Source: Agrypnia vestita
Lineage: Eukaryota > Arthropoda > Insecta > Trichoptera > Phryganeidae
Direction of reading: 5' to 3'
Length of the DNA stretch: 64,000 nt
NCBI GenBank assembly: GCA_016648135.1
Contig: JADDOH010000176.1
Location: 62,001 to 126,000 of the forward strand
Numbering within the stretch: position 1 is the stretch's first letter; each line of letters starts with the position of its first letter. The position numbers and the translations under genes were made by a program. Positions 1 to 13,200 of the stretch are shown in pieces. The notes beneath the pieces are model-generated. The model made no database searches. It saw nothing but the letters and a program-made list of their open reading frames with translations, and was not told the DNA's origin.

Positions 1-424
1 TTTTTCCAAAATATCTATTTGAGAGTGAAAAATAAAAAAACGCAATACAGTATAAAACATGTATATATTTAAGAAAAATAGTATGATTAACTTACAAATT
101 TGACAAAATAGTAAAAACAGATAAAAAAGTACATTGTTTTATTGTAATAGGTATATTTTTATAATTTTTTTTATATGCATTATTGCTTTAAGAATTTATG
201 CCATAAGCTCTGTATAAATTTGTTTTGAAATTTGATCCACCATTCAATTACCAAACATCTTTATTTCTTTTTTACGAGTACCTACACCATTATTTTTCTA
301 TTATTTGATTGCTTGAATGTTCATTAATTTTCCTTCTTTTTTATTGATGGTATTTTTATTGAATAAATAAAAATATTAGTTAAATCTATGCAATAAAAAT
401 TATATTTTCTTTTTCTTTTTTTAA

Positions 425-573
425 ACTTCACCAGGCCAATAGAACCCAGTTACTGAAGTTGTTACCTACAGCACAAAAACACCCAAAGTCAAGTAAGTCA
501 CATAGAATTATTGAGACCTCACTGGGAAACGAACCCGGAACCTCGGCGAGAGAAGCCAGTATCATGCCCACAA
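425..573 (-). repeat. tRNA-derived SINE (family 2), reverse copy
   Basis: The reverse complement reads GGTTCGTTTCCCAGTGAGGT, then TTCTATGTGACTTACTTGAC and AACTTCAGTAACTGGGTTCT, matching the 25451 copy. Confidence 0.75.
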
Positions 574-619
574 TAAAAAAATTAGAATTGAAATAGAATA
601 GAAAAAAAATGAATAGAAA

Positions 620-700
620 AATAGAAATAGAAGATGATTTACTGAATGCATTTTGATTTTCAGTGAGTTCGGTTTTGCATTCCAAATGATTTAACCGTAA
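620..700. repeat. Dispersed repeat, inverted copy at 4990-5045
   Basis: AGAAGATGATTTACTGAAT and GCATTCCAAATGATTTAAC recur reversed (GTTAAATCATTTGGAATGG; TTCAGTAAATCATCTTCTAA) near 5000. Confidence 0.6.
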
Positions 701-861
701 TTTTTTTTTTCTCTACTGCAGTTGGCTTTTTTTTTTTATCATTGTATACAACTTTACATTTATTATTGTATGTTTCTCGTTAAATTGAAATATATAAAGT
801 AATGTTCGGTGACATCACATTTTTTTGGTAATTGGATAGGCAAGTTAACTTTTTTTTGGCA

Positions 862-867
862 TTTATT
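862..867 (-). terminator. Candidate poly(A) signal of the dynein gene
   Basis: AATAAA on the minus strand 48 bases past the stop codon. AATAAA is common in AT-rich DNA, so this is only the best placed of several. Confidence 0.4.
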
Positions 868-915
868 TAAAGTCATATAATGTTTGATTTTAAGTTGCCA
901 GATTTTAATATACAA

Positions 916-1212
916 TTAGTCATCTAGCTGTGTCAAGCAAGCCACGCCTCTATTAATCCAATGTCTTTCTGGAAGGTCAGTCCTGAATGTCATGTTTGTG
1001 ACAAAATTACTGGAGTGGCCCGTAGTGGCCAGGACACCTCTCCTCGCACTGGTTTTGTAGATAGGGCAGAAGTAACATGGAGGAGGGTTGAAGTCCTGTT
1101 TCTTGGCAGGTTTTAGCCAAATGACCGGCACCGTATCAAAAAGGATCTTGGGTAGAGACTCGTCCAGCTGGCCTTTTGTGCGGTTCCAACGAGCACCTTC
1201 GAGGAAAAGCCC
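916..1212 (-). CDS. Dynein heavy chain exon 53: C-terminal end with stop
   Basis: Encodes [40 protein letters not shown] and the terminus [15 protein letters not shown] before TAA at 918-916. It has the expected length for the last dynein exon. Confidence 0.98.
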   Translation of the reverse strand, partial: GLFLEGARWNRTKGQLDESLPKILFDTVPVIWLKPAKKQDFNPPPCYFCPIYKTSARRGVLATTGHSSNFVTNMTFRTDLPERHWINRGVACLTQLDD

Positions 1213-4200
1213 CTGCAATTATTCATTCACATTGGTTTTTTTACAATTTAAAATGTCATTAAAAGTGAAATTATTGCTTTTGAAATTACGTTTCTCAACA
1301 TTTTAGTCTTCGAACTATTTGAATCTTCTTAGGATTTTCAAACATCCTGTACACGAAAATCCTATTTAACATAATTAATTCAGCCTTTAATTACAATTCG
1401 CTAATCGCTAATTGTAATGTGCTAATTGTAAATCAAACATAGTAAACAATATAATTAAAGGAATGAAAAACAATGCATGAATTTTTATTTTGTGAATAAC
1501 TGGTCTGATTTTGTGAAACTTAAAATTATTTTCCAACACATAAATTCATATATTTTTCCTCGGGAACCAACACTGATATTTAATATTTGGATTCAGAATA
1601 CGAAAACTTCATTTATATATGACTATGTACTGAGGAGCGAAATGTTCATATTGATAATGAACGAAACAATAAAAAAAAGAATATCAAGTGGGTCGATAAT
1701 GGTCAATAACGATAAATGAAATTTATCGTTTGATCAATATTATCATTTGTTTAATCGATATTGAAAGATATTAATCAATAACCGCTTTTGTTATCGTCAC
1801 TTATTGTTAATACTCAACTAATACCTATTAATATTGTTTGATTTTGTACAACCTTGAAAATTAACGAACAAATTTTTTTTTCGTAATTTTCGTATGTAAT
1901 AAAGAAATCAATTTAACTAACAAAATTTTATTATCAAAATTTTATTAACAGTTTTATTAAAAACTATCATAGATTTTCATTACAATACTTTAAATCAGAA
2001 ATGACCATTTATAGAGTAGTTAGTTGCTAGTAGTTAGTAGTGGTCATAATGCTCGTCTAGTGATCTGGTGGTCGGTGGTTCGGGCTCCACTCCAAGACAC
2101 TAGCAAATTAGTCCAATTTTCATAGCACATAGTTTGAAAATAGTAAGAACATTAGTGCGAAATATAATCCGTGTTCGCATCTCTATTTAAAAAATATTTA
2201 AAAAATGTATAATTACTGGCACCGGAATAATGAAAATGTCCCTTAAATATTTAAAGCCAAAAAACTACAAAAATTGAAATTGCAAAAATTGCATCTTATT
2301 TTAATCAGTAATATAATAAGTGTTTAATTAGTTTCTGTATCTGCCTCTGACTCTGCGGGACTTGCACTGATAGTCTCTGAAGGACCAAATATTGTTTTAA
2401 CAAATTATATTATCGTTTATTATCGATCAGTATCACTAGAGATCGATATTAGAAAAATTCATTATCGTTCATTATCGATATCAAACGTTACTCGACGTAT
2501 TCGATATAAAACAAATTTATGCGAATACTACTCTTAAATACACATACAAACACAAAAATACACAGTTTAAACCAACTCAAACAATAATTTCCACACGGTC
2601 AAACAAACTCAATTTACAAACCCAAGGTTACATACCACGTATGGACAAAGGAGCTATAACTATTTTGGACCCAAATTACTTAATTGCATGCTTGAGGAAT
2701 GAAATCAATCCTGGCTAACCACAATTTACAACTCTAATATAAAATACAAAATAAAACAGTGGATCCGAAACAAGGGGAGAGATAAAATAGGCACACTTAC
2801 ACAAACACACTAATACAATATAACCTCATATATATGATATATTTTCTATTATGTTACTTTGAACACTTTATTATCTATTTACTAAGCTTTGAACCTACAC
2901 AATATTGTAAACTATGCCTGTCTCAACACAGATATTTCTTCTTTTATTGGTAATTACACAAAAATGCGTATCTAATTGTATGATAAAATTGTGCTGGAAA
3001 TACAAAACATTGTGCTGGTAAAAAATTTGTACATACGTCTACAAATACACTTTCATCAAACTTTTCCATAATTTGCTGCATGAAAAATGATTTAGATCAC
3101 ATTAGCATTCTGAAGTTCAATGAAATGTTTCTACCATTGAAAATGATCAGACAAGTAATGAAAAGTCACTGGTTTTATGGGGAGTGTATCAATGGTGAAA
3201 AGAATATTAAAAAAATTAAAATAGAATATGGAAACTTAAATTTTTGTTTACCTTTGAGTACACACCAAAAGTGGGTTCACTGGGAGCATTTGTTTCGTAT
3301 GTTGAAATCTCAAACTCATAATGCAGCTGATCGATGGGTATTTTATATTTTCTGGAATAATTTTGTAGCACTCCGGTGAGGAACGATTGAGTGAAGTAAA
3401 ATCCAGACAGCCAATACACTATGGGGGGCCCGTTGTCTATCCAGTCTTGAAGGAATTTCAATCTAGAGAAAATATTAATATTATTCTCAAAACTGCTAAT
3501 ATATTTTATTTTTCAGGGCAATATTAAGTGTCGGTATGCATAATTGTGTAAATTCTCACAACAGAATTGTTATTTTAAATATTTGACAAAAATTTTGTTC
3601 ATTAAATCAACACCTTAAATATATTTTGAAAAGAAACAATTAATTTAAATATAATTTCACAAATAAAAATTACATAGAATGTATTTTTACTTAGTTTTTT
3701 TATATTATTAAACTAACAACACTCCCTCTCCAAGCATAAAAGTTAGTCTCTTTTTGGAGAGGTTGAATATCATTAATTGTCAACGATCAATCAACGACGG
3801 CAAGGAAATCTATGTATTTATTTAGTTTTAATGTACGGTAAAACCCTGTTAATTCGAGCCCCGTTAATTCGAAATTCGCCATAATTCGAAATTTTTAAAA
3901 CTTGCAAGTCCCAAAACGTGAATTTTATAGTAGATTAACCCCGATAACCCGATTCGAAAACCCCGGTAATTTGTAATATTTTTAGCACCTTGTGCCATAA
4001 TCAACCCATTTTAGTTCGCGTAATTCGATTTTTTTTTTAAATTTGACGAAATTGAAAAAAAAATTACAATTTTTTTGCAAGTTAGAATAACAAATATGTC
4101 AATATCGAGTACTTTAGTAATGGAAATGTTGCGATCTTTGTATTCGCATAATAAATATTGCATTTTCGAAATGATTTTTCGAAATATGAAAAAGAAACAT

Positions 4201-7200
4201 TAAAGTATAACTAAACATTTTTGATTACGGCCATTCAGACGTGACGGAAATGGAAAAAATAGATATTTTCGAAACTGAGAACAGCAAATATGCACTTTGG
4301 CAGTATAAATGTCACGATCCTAGCATTAACATAATAAATATTGCGTTTTCAAAATAATTTCTTTAGATATAAGCATAAATTTAACAAAATTAACAGTTTT
4401 TTCAAGAGTTTTACGATTTTTCGAATTAACGGGGTTCCAAATAATTCGATTTTTTTTTGGGTCCCTTGAATTTCAAATATACGAGGTTCTACTGTACTAG
4501 TAAAAAAACTGTATTAAATAATATTAGTAAGAAGTAATTTACTAAGAAAATGGTTAACTATTATATACATTCAGGTGTTTGTAAAATATGATTCCCCTGT
4601 GGTTTGATAGTGGAATTAAGTTCAACAGAAAAGAGATCAAGGGCATATTGTGCCGTAGGACTAGTCATAAAAGATACAATCGTTGTGCTCTTGCTCCACT
4701 GAGTTCAATGATTTTAATATCTCATATTGCTAACTTCATTTTAACATTATAGTCTAGCTGTGTCACTGTGTTGTGTATATGTGGGTGCTTTTTCTGGTTA
4801 TTTATAAAACTATGTTGTGAAGATAATATTTTTAAATTGTGATATTATTTTAATCTAAAATGGAGGTAATTTTTTGAAGTTTTTTAGGTTAATGAATAAT
4901 GGAATGTTAAGAATGAATGAAAAATTATGTAATATGTTAGGGGTGAGGTAAGAAAGGTAATTTTTTTGAATTAGAAGATTTTAAAAAAAATTTTTACAGT
5001 TAAATCATTTGGAATGGAAAACCGATTCAGTAAATCATCTTCTAATTCTATTTTTCAAATAGATATTTTGGAAGAGAGTTTGAATCGATTGTAGTCGCGA
5101 CCATTATATTTGGTGGTCAGCTAATTCAAAACGGTATCCAAATTTGAAAAAGTTTGGCAGAATTTAGTTTTCAGCTCCTTGTATCAGCACATATACGAGC
5201 GAAAGATTATTTTTTGAAGTCCATCATATTTACAAAAACAAGAGCAATCACTTATCCCCTAAAAATGCAGAAAAACCAGTGTTCATCTATCTTAATTTGC
5301 CATTGGTTAATTTTGAATACTAACCAATTTGTTGATTAAATAAATAATACACAATTTTTCTATGAATGTACCTTCGTTTATCAATTTACTGGCGATAATT
5401 TTGTAAAATTTTCGCAATTGAGGTACTATCGGTATCCGGCCGGATAGTTACCAGATATCCATTTCATCTCTAATAATCAATTATGCTTGATCGGGTGGAG
5501 GTGATCCACAAATTTTGATCCTAGTGTTTTTTATTTTTATTTAAGATTAAATTAATCTCGCATGATTTTTGTTTGTACGTGTGCCATTTTGTTCTGTGTA
5601 TTATTCCCAATTATTTTAGTGGATCTTTAAACACTGGACTATGAGAAATATTAATATAAATTGACATCTCAGTATAGATCTAAATTTCTGCAGCAATTCG
5701 ATTGTCAATGACAATTTTACATGTTCCACTTCAAGGTTTGTCTTGATTGCTAAAATTGACCAATGTAAATTTCGTAAACCTTGTTTTGCATTGACGAGCA
5801 TCCAATATGTCACCATAAACTGCACAAATGTTTCTGCTTCCTGTGATTACCAAATTTTTGTCGAGACCAATAATATAACATTAGTTAATTATGTAAAAAT
5901 AGTTTTTCGTGAAAAAATTACCACCATTGTAAATGCATGTTTTTTTTGCATAGTTTTATTCATGGAATATGCTCAGAGGGAATGAAAAAAATACTTTTGA
6001 TACAAAGACATGCAATCAAGATGGCAAGCGGGGCACAATCGAGTGACAAAGTTAGTTAGTCAAACTTTTTTTTTTTTGGGTACAACTAATATATGTATTA
6101 GTTACGTGGTTGTACATGAATAAGTGTGTGTGTGATTTCTTTTTCTTTCCTTATTGAGTATTCTTCAATGGTGTTTGAGCTTTGAATTTGTATGGTTGAA
6201 CTTATGAGAATAATTTCTTTTACGCTTTTACACAATCTTTCATATTTTTTTAAGTGCTTCCTCTATGAAAAATAGCTGTAACTTGGATGTCTCTCGGGAC
6301 AAGTTTTACTAAGTAAATATGGTCACTTTTTAACATGCCTAGCTATTTGCATTTGGCAATATATTACTTCTTTAAAAATAGTATTTATTTCATTTTTTAA
6401 CAGACTGTCAACAGATTGCTAATGAGCCTGAGGTCCTAGAGTGAATATAGTTAAAAAAATGTTTTATGTATATAAATTAAAACATGTTTTGGATTATATC
6501 ACACCTGCAAAGAATATGATTGTTGCTGGTTTTTCAATATTACAAAAAATAAAACATTTTATTGATTTGTATTTTATTTCATATTTTATATATGCCATTT
6601 CACTCCTCATATACTAGCGAAAGAAAGAAAGAAAAAATATTCATGATATTGTGTTAATAGTCGTTCAAATTCATACTGTTCGCTTTGAAATGCCAAAGAC
6701 TGTCACTTGTTGACATTTTGTTGACCCTAGAATCCGTGCAGCTCTGTGCTTGTGCATTTGTTTTAATGTTGCCCGTTCTCGTCAATTGTCAATTCGTAAC
6801 ATAATTTTTTTACATTTTGCTGCCCCATTTGTCTTAAAATATTTTTACATTGTACCTTCATGTCATATCACTATGACTTGACTATCTATTAGGGTCGTAG
6901 CAGCCTGTTGATAATTTTTGATTAACTATAAAATTAAACTACGTGACATCAAGTTTAATGACTGAATTTATCTTCTAATTTAAGGAATGCGCATTTACAT
7001 AGGATGGCAGACACTTAACATATTCTATGTTAAAAATAACTTGCATCATTGATCTTTCGTGTAATGCTCAGCATGCTTAAATAGTTGACAAGCCATGACA
7101 CATTTTGTTGATTATATTCAACAATTCAAACCACTTGCCAGCATTTGTTTTTCCACTACCTCTTTAATAATTCAAGGAATGGATTATTGAATCCTTTTGC

Positions 7201-10200
7201 CTTTGTAACCTTTTCAAATAACCTGTTCAATTCCATCTGCCTGTCAATTGATGTCTTGTGCAGAAAAAGCAGTTTTGTCATATTTTAAAAATAAAAAAAT
7301 AAGTTTTTATGCATTAAAAAAATCTAATTTGCTTGTTACAGTTTTTCGACATGGATGATAACCCAGATAAAGAAATTTCCGATAAAGATCGTTGGGTAAG
7401 GGAGGCGGAAGCCGTCATCAATGACATTAAACATCATGTCCATTCTGTGGAGATATCCAAGGAGCTTCCAAACACCAATAGAACAATTTATCTGAACTTA
7501 AAGACACTCGAAATGAAGGAGTACTGTGTTGAAATGTCATATTCCGGTTTTCAAGTTGTCGGAATGAGCTTCGATGACAGAAGCTTATGTCCGGATGAAT
7601 ATTGCGAAACCCCCTACAGTCTGTTAGGAAGTATAAGTGGAAACTTTAAACAATCGTTTGCTGATGAGTTAACAGAGAGGCTGAAAGTGCTGGCAAGAAA
7701 TGAGGATAAATAAATAAGTATACAAAGAGGGGGGGGCAATAAAATGTATACACACTTCAACAAAAGTAAAAGCTGTCTTAAAGTTGTGATTTCAAATTCA
7801 TACAAATACGTTGTTACCATTAACGTCAAGACTGTTGGCCAAAGTGTTCAGTGACATTGATGCTTATGCCATTTCAATCCAATTTAAACACAACCAGTTT
7901 AACTGGTTTTCTATGATACACAACATCCTTCAGAGTCTCTTATAGATAAAAGTTTAGCAGCGTCAAATCAGGAGAGTGTGGAAGAAACTTAGGTTGCCTG
8001 GTTTGGAGACCACACGTATCATGGGTTTCAGACTTATCACAAACATGTGTCAGGCGTGTGGATGACTCCATTTCAAACCGACATCTTTATTGTTATTGTA
8101 TTTTAACAACATTTTAAAATTTAAACCACATTATTAGATGGTGTTGCCTTGAATCGCAACAGTATCTGCGGCATTCTGTTTGAGGGTTGTGCCTATCGCG
8201 TGGTGCAACTAGTATTCACGTGAATATTGATTTCTTCGGAGATATCATCGTACTGCCGTAATTCGGTCCATAATTCGGTCCGTAAGTCCAGAGATTACAA
8301 GTGTTAGTGTGTATAATTTTTTTTGGCCCCTCTGTACTTAATATTTTTATTTGTAACACTTGTAATTGGCACTTACAAACATGTCAAGATTATTTTTTAC
8401 TTTGTATTTTTTGTATCAAATTATGAAAATTGATAATTATTTGTGTTTTGATTTTATGTTGACTATTTATGATTGCCGTTGCCTATGAATTATTATCAAA
8501 CCCAATGATTGATTATACTTGTGGGTTTAAATACATAATTATGTACAAAATTGTTAATTTATTGGTACAGACATGTGACTTATAATATATACATACTATT
8601 TTATATTATTTTCATTCTAGTTTATTTATTTCCCCAACCAAGGGTATCTGTAAAATCATTGAGATAAAATAGAATCAAAGGACATTCAGTCTACCTCAAG
8701 AAAAACACATTATTATTATTATGACAGATTGGAAATTAGTGATAAGTTTTATCGCAGTTTATAATTTGTAATAAATTCTCAAAAATAAATAATACATATT
8801 CAAATTATAGATTACGTATTGATAAATATATACCAGCTTGAACTAAAATCTATAACCTCATGGATCAGTCTTATTTTATTTATTTATTTTTCTATTTTTG
8901 AATTATATGAGAGCAAGTCATAAATTGTGCACAATTTTTTCGTTCTACAATTTATTTATGCAAAGATAGGGGGTATCAGTCACCTGCCTTGTCAATGCAC
9001 TTGGTCCAGTGGTTCACAAGTTCACGTGTTCCTTCCAAGAATAAGATTTTCGGTTGGAAGCGGAGCCACTTTTACACCGCTAACTGCAAGTCTAAGTCTG
9101 TGCGAATCCACACAGACTTTACGGAATCCAAGATCCTTGTGGATGATTTAATGGGCAGAACCATGACTGTTCTTCTAAGAAGATGCTGACGGTAACTCTC
9201 CTATTTACTAAAACCATATTCCGAGCTTGCTGAATCATGTCGTCCGTGATGGAGGTTGACAAACATCCTACACCATCTTTGTGCATCACGCTCGTTCGGC
9301 CACTTTTAAACTTCTCAATCCCACAAAAAGCCTTTGGTGGGTTGTAAAGGCCACCTCCTTAGGTATGTCCTTCCGTGAAGATTGATAGGGTCACCACTCC
9401 GTTTGAAGAGTCGGAGATCTCTGATGTTGTTGATGAGATGAATGTCGCGATGGTTTGAAAATATTTATTCAAATGTAGATAAAGACAAAAGTAACAATTA
9501 TGACAATAAAAGGTGTATAGTAAATAAAGAATAGAATCGCGAGAGCTTCCGCTCCGTAGGTAGCTTCCCGAGAAGTGAGGCATGATCGGGGAGCGCTTCG
9601 CCATTAGGATGACACGGGGCGAGTGAAATAATCAATGTTCCTTGCCCGGCTTCTTATACTCGTTTCGAACAAAGAAACCGGGATGTTTAGACTTCGGCAG
9701 CCCGTGTAGGTTTTGGCTGTGCCTTTTTTTGTCCTCTGTCAAATCTTTCTTTGTTCGCAGTCGCCGCTCTCGTTACATTGTCAGCGAAATTCGTGTATGC
9801 TTCAATACAATGTATGAGTGGTAATTACGTATCTTATCAATGATCTGTGTGTGCCTCGCGTTGCTATATAACGGGTTCGCCGTTGGCTGTATGCGTGTGT
9901 GTGTTTCCCCCCCACAAACCCTTTTACGTGATAAAGCACTGTCCCCATATTGTGATAAAAGTCTACGATGAGTTTCAGCCCCTTTTACACCTTCCGACCA
10001 AAGAAATTGGATCACTGCTTGTTGTTCCTTCTTGCTGTAAATTGCTAGCGGAGTGGATACGTTTATATTGTAATAGTCTGAGGGCAAATTCTGGATCGGA
10101 CCAGGAAATGGATGGATGCAGAAAATTTCACACATGTGACCGCAGCTGTACAACTCTAAGCAGGCGTACGCGGAAAACAGTATGACTACCTTGAATGTGT

Positions 10201-13200
10201 GTCATGGCGAAAGTGTAAATAATTTTTGATTCGCCCTCATATTGTATGTAATTAGTGATCACGGAATCACTCTTAAATGTGAAGTTTTTTCTTTAGCCGT
10301 GACTATAATTGACGTGTATAAGTGACGTGATTATAATCCCGGAGCATTTTACCAATCCCGGGATTCCGGGAATAGTCCCGGGATTGGCCAACCTGTAGGT
10401 GACTCGGAAATAAGAATATAAGTGAAAATATGCTGTTTAAAGTACAATAAAAGTTATTTATTGAAATTTTGGCACTCATTAAACCAAATAATAGTAGTAC
10501 ATATTATTTTAAGTGCAGTCCTTTTTTATCAGTATGAATTATATGTTTTGTAATAAGGTACCTTAATTTTAACTATACAAAAATTCAATCTCTGCCTATG
10601 TAGGTATATTATAATTATAATCCTACAAAGTATACAATTTATATAGGTAAGCCTCAGATACACATGCTTATTTAGTGGCACGTGAGCATGCGCAGTATCG
10701 ACCTTCTCTATGCCTTGCTTATTAGTGGCATGTGTGTACGCACATTGCTAGTAACGAGCATGCCACTAGCCATACAACCGCCGGTTGATTTATGAGCATG
10801 CCACTAAGTGGCATGTGTATCTTTACCTTTACATGCATAATATTATGCAATAAAATAATTTTTTAGTAGGTTATAAATATTAAAACAAGTGCCAAAGAAA
10901 ACAATATAGAGAAACAAAACAATATAAAGATTATTGTCAAACAAAACAATATCAAAATTAAGCAAAAAAAATGTTTTTTTCATTTATCAATAATAGGAAT
11001 TAAATGTTTCAACAAATCAGTCAAACATATCAATGGTCCCTACGTATACTGTCCACTGAAAATTTCGATTTTCGTTTTACTTTCTTAAACCATCCAATTT
11101 ACTCTATATTTTCGGATAATCTAAAAAAAACTTTCTTTTGCTTTTTTTTCTTAACATCTGCTTTTTTGAAATGAAAATTATTTTTTTTAACATTTTCCGA
11201 AAATAAAAAGTAAATTGATAAAAGATACTAAAACGAAAATCAACAGTTTACGTCAATATGGCACATTTAGTAACAAAAATATAAAAAATTACCAACAGGA
11301 AATTAATAAGATTTCAGTGTCTTATTTTTTGGAAATATGCTCTCAGCCTGAGAAGGTTATCGATACTCGAATCACTGAGACGGCTTCTCAGTTTACGCAG
11401 CAGAAAATGTTAGGGCTCTGCTTGTGGGGGACTGTGGGAATTTATATTTTTTTCAGGATAGGAACCTCAAATTGCAATTCAACCGATGTAAATTTGACCT
11501 TAATCAATCTCATAATTAAATTAAATAAACATTCCATAAGAAGCTTATAAATATAATAATATTCAGCCAATTTTACATTTATTAATAATAACTACTTATT
11601 TAATAGGAATATATTACGTTATTCCCGCTGATGGCGGACACTACTAATGAATCGGCCGACGTCACGACTCAAGTCACGCTTTATTTCATTCACACCTGTA
11701 TGTGAGTGAAATGGAGGGCGGCACACAGCGTGCCAGCACATTTCATAATTCTGGGACGCACGGGCCGCTATTCTCTTTTGTGTCAATCCCGAAAATCATA
11801 GATTACGGGACCAAAAAAACCTTAGGGATCCCTAGCCTCGACTTAGCACAATATGCAAAATGTTTGTTGCATGGCTTTATTGATTTTAATTAGCAGTGAA
11901 AATGTTAATCAATACTTCACGAAGTGTGAACTTAATTTAAAAATGAAATCATTAAAAAGTGGACAAGAATAAATAAATAATTGTTTTAAAGTTTTCAAAA
12001 TTACCTTTACATTTAAATTATTTTTAAAATAGAAAAAAAAATTACGTTACCTTGTGAGAAAGTCTGTAACGTACGATCCCAGCGGTTTAAGGGAAGGGTA
12101 GGACTTGGAAGCCCAGACTCCGGGTACCACACCCTTGACGATAGCGTCGAAGCAGCCCTCCAGCTCTGGGCTCATGATGGCCAGGCCCTGGGCAGCCAGG
12201 TGGACCCCGTGCAGAGTCCGCTTTACCACGGCCAGTAGCTTGTTGTGACGGATCAGCTCCTTTTGTAAGATTTAGGAATTGAGTTATCATTTAACAATGT
12301 TTTACTGCACATTAGAACTCTGCCCATGCGTAATTATTTATTCGCTAACTTCAACCATTTCAAACTGAACAAATTTGACCAAAGTAAGCAGGGTTGCAGA
12401 ATGTTATGATGTTTATTTTGGAATTATAAAAATTCAAAAGATTTCTCTCAAAAAAAGTCACAGTGCAGTATAAATTGGTAGTATTTCTAGTTTCTTGATT
12501 TTGGATCTCGGTGATTATCCAGAACCTTAAAATATTTACCATATACGCTCAAGTATCCATTGTAAGGCCATTCGAGATATGTTTGTTAGGGCATGATATC
12601 GATTCCTTGCATTGTTTTTGAAATTCCATGAATCCCTATGTATTTCACTACATTCAATTTAAAACTGGCTTCTTATGACATTGTTTTATTGTGGTATGAA
12701 GTTTTTAAGTTAAGTTCATTTGATTCTCTTTTCCCATGGTATTTCTTGCAAGGTTTTGAAAAAAGACGGTTGAAAAAAAGAGATTATTTGATTATTTTTT
12801 AAAATTCAACATGGATAAACAATCACAAAATTAGGTGTATAAATATATTGCATCGTACTGTACTGTCCCCTTAGAGCCACAATTTTTAAGATTTTTTACG
12901 AAAAAACCATGAACATGTGGATACATATACAGGGTGTAACAGAGCTAGTCCACAATACTTTACAGGTGGATTCCTGTCTTGATTATGAGTCAAAAATGTT
13001 CAAAGAACCATCAGCTAATATCAATAGTTATGGAGATATGCGATATCAAAGTTTGCATTTTTCTTTAATATTTCTGACCTAGCAGAAATTGAAAATGGAA
13101 TTTTTCACAAGTTTTTTATCATTTTATTTAGATGTGTATTGAAATAAATTATTTTTTCATAATCAATATAAGTTACTGTAATGATAGTTAAACATTTGAT

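Larger units (their letters stand above)
3463..12050. other. Largest dynein intron in the window (exons 51-52)
   Basis: 8.6 kb holding Tigger-like copy A, the inverted repeat arm near 5000, the GSKIP homologue, the split mariner pseudogene, the CCCGGG palindrome and a short MITE. Between 4500-5985, 7750-8900 and 10830-12050 I see no gene or clear repeat. A GC-richer patch at 11610-11870 contains no convincing ORF. Confidence 0.7.

Noticed and set aside
5154..5985. Short ORFs on both strands
   Set aside because: No family resemblance, no splice or promoter context, and composition like the surrounding intron.
9642..10185. Proteins of 60-126 residues on the plus strand
   Set aside because: They are antisense to the mariner pseudogene and its insert.
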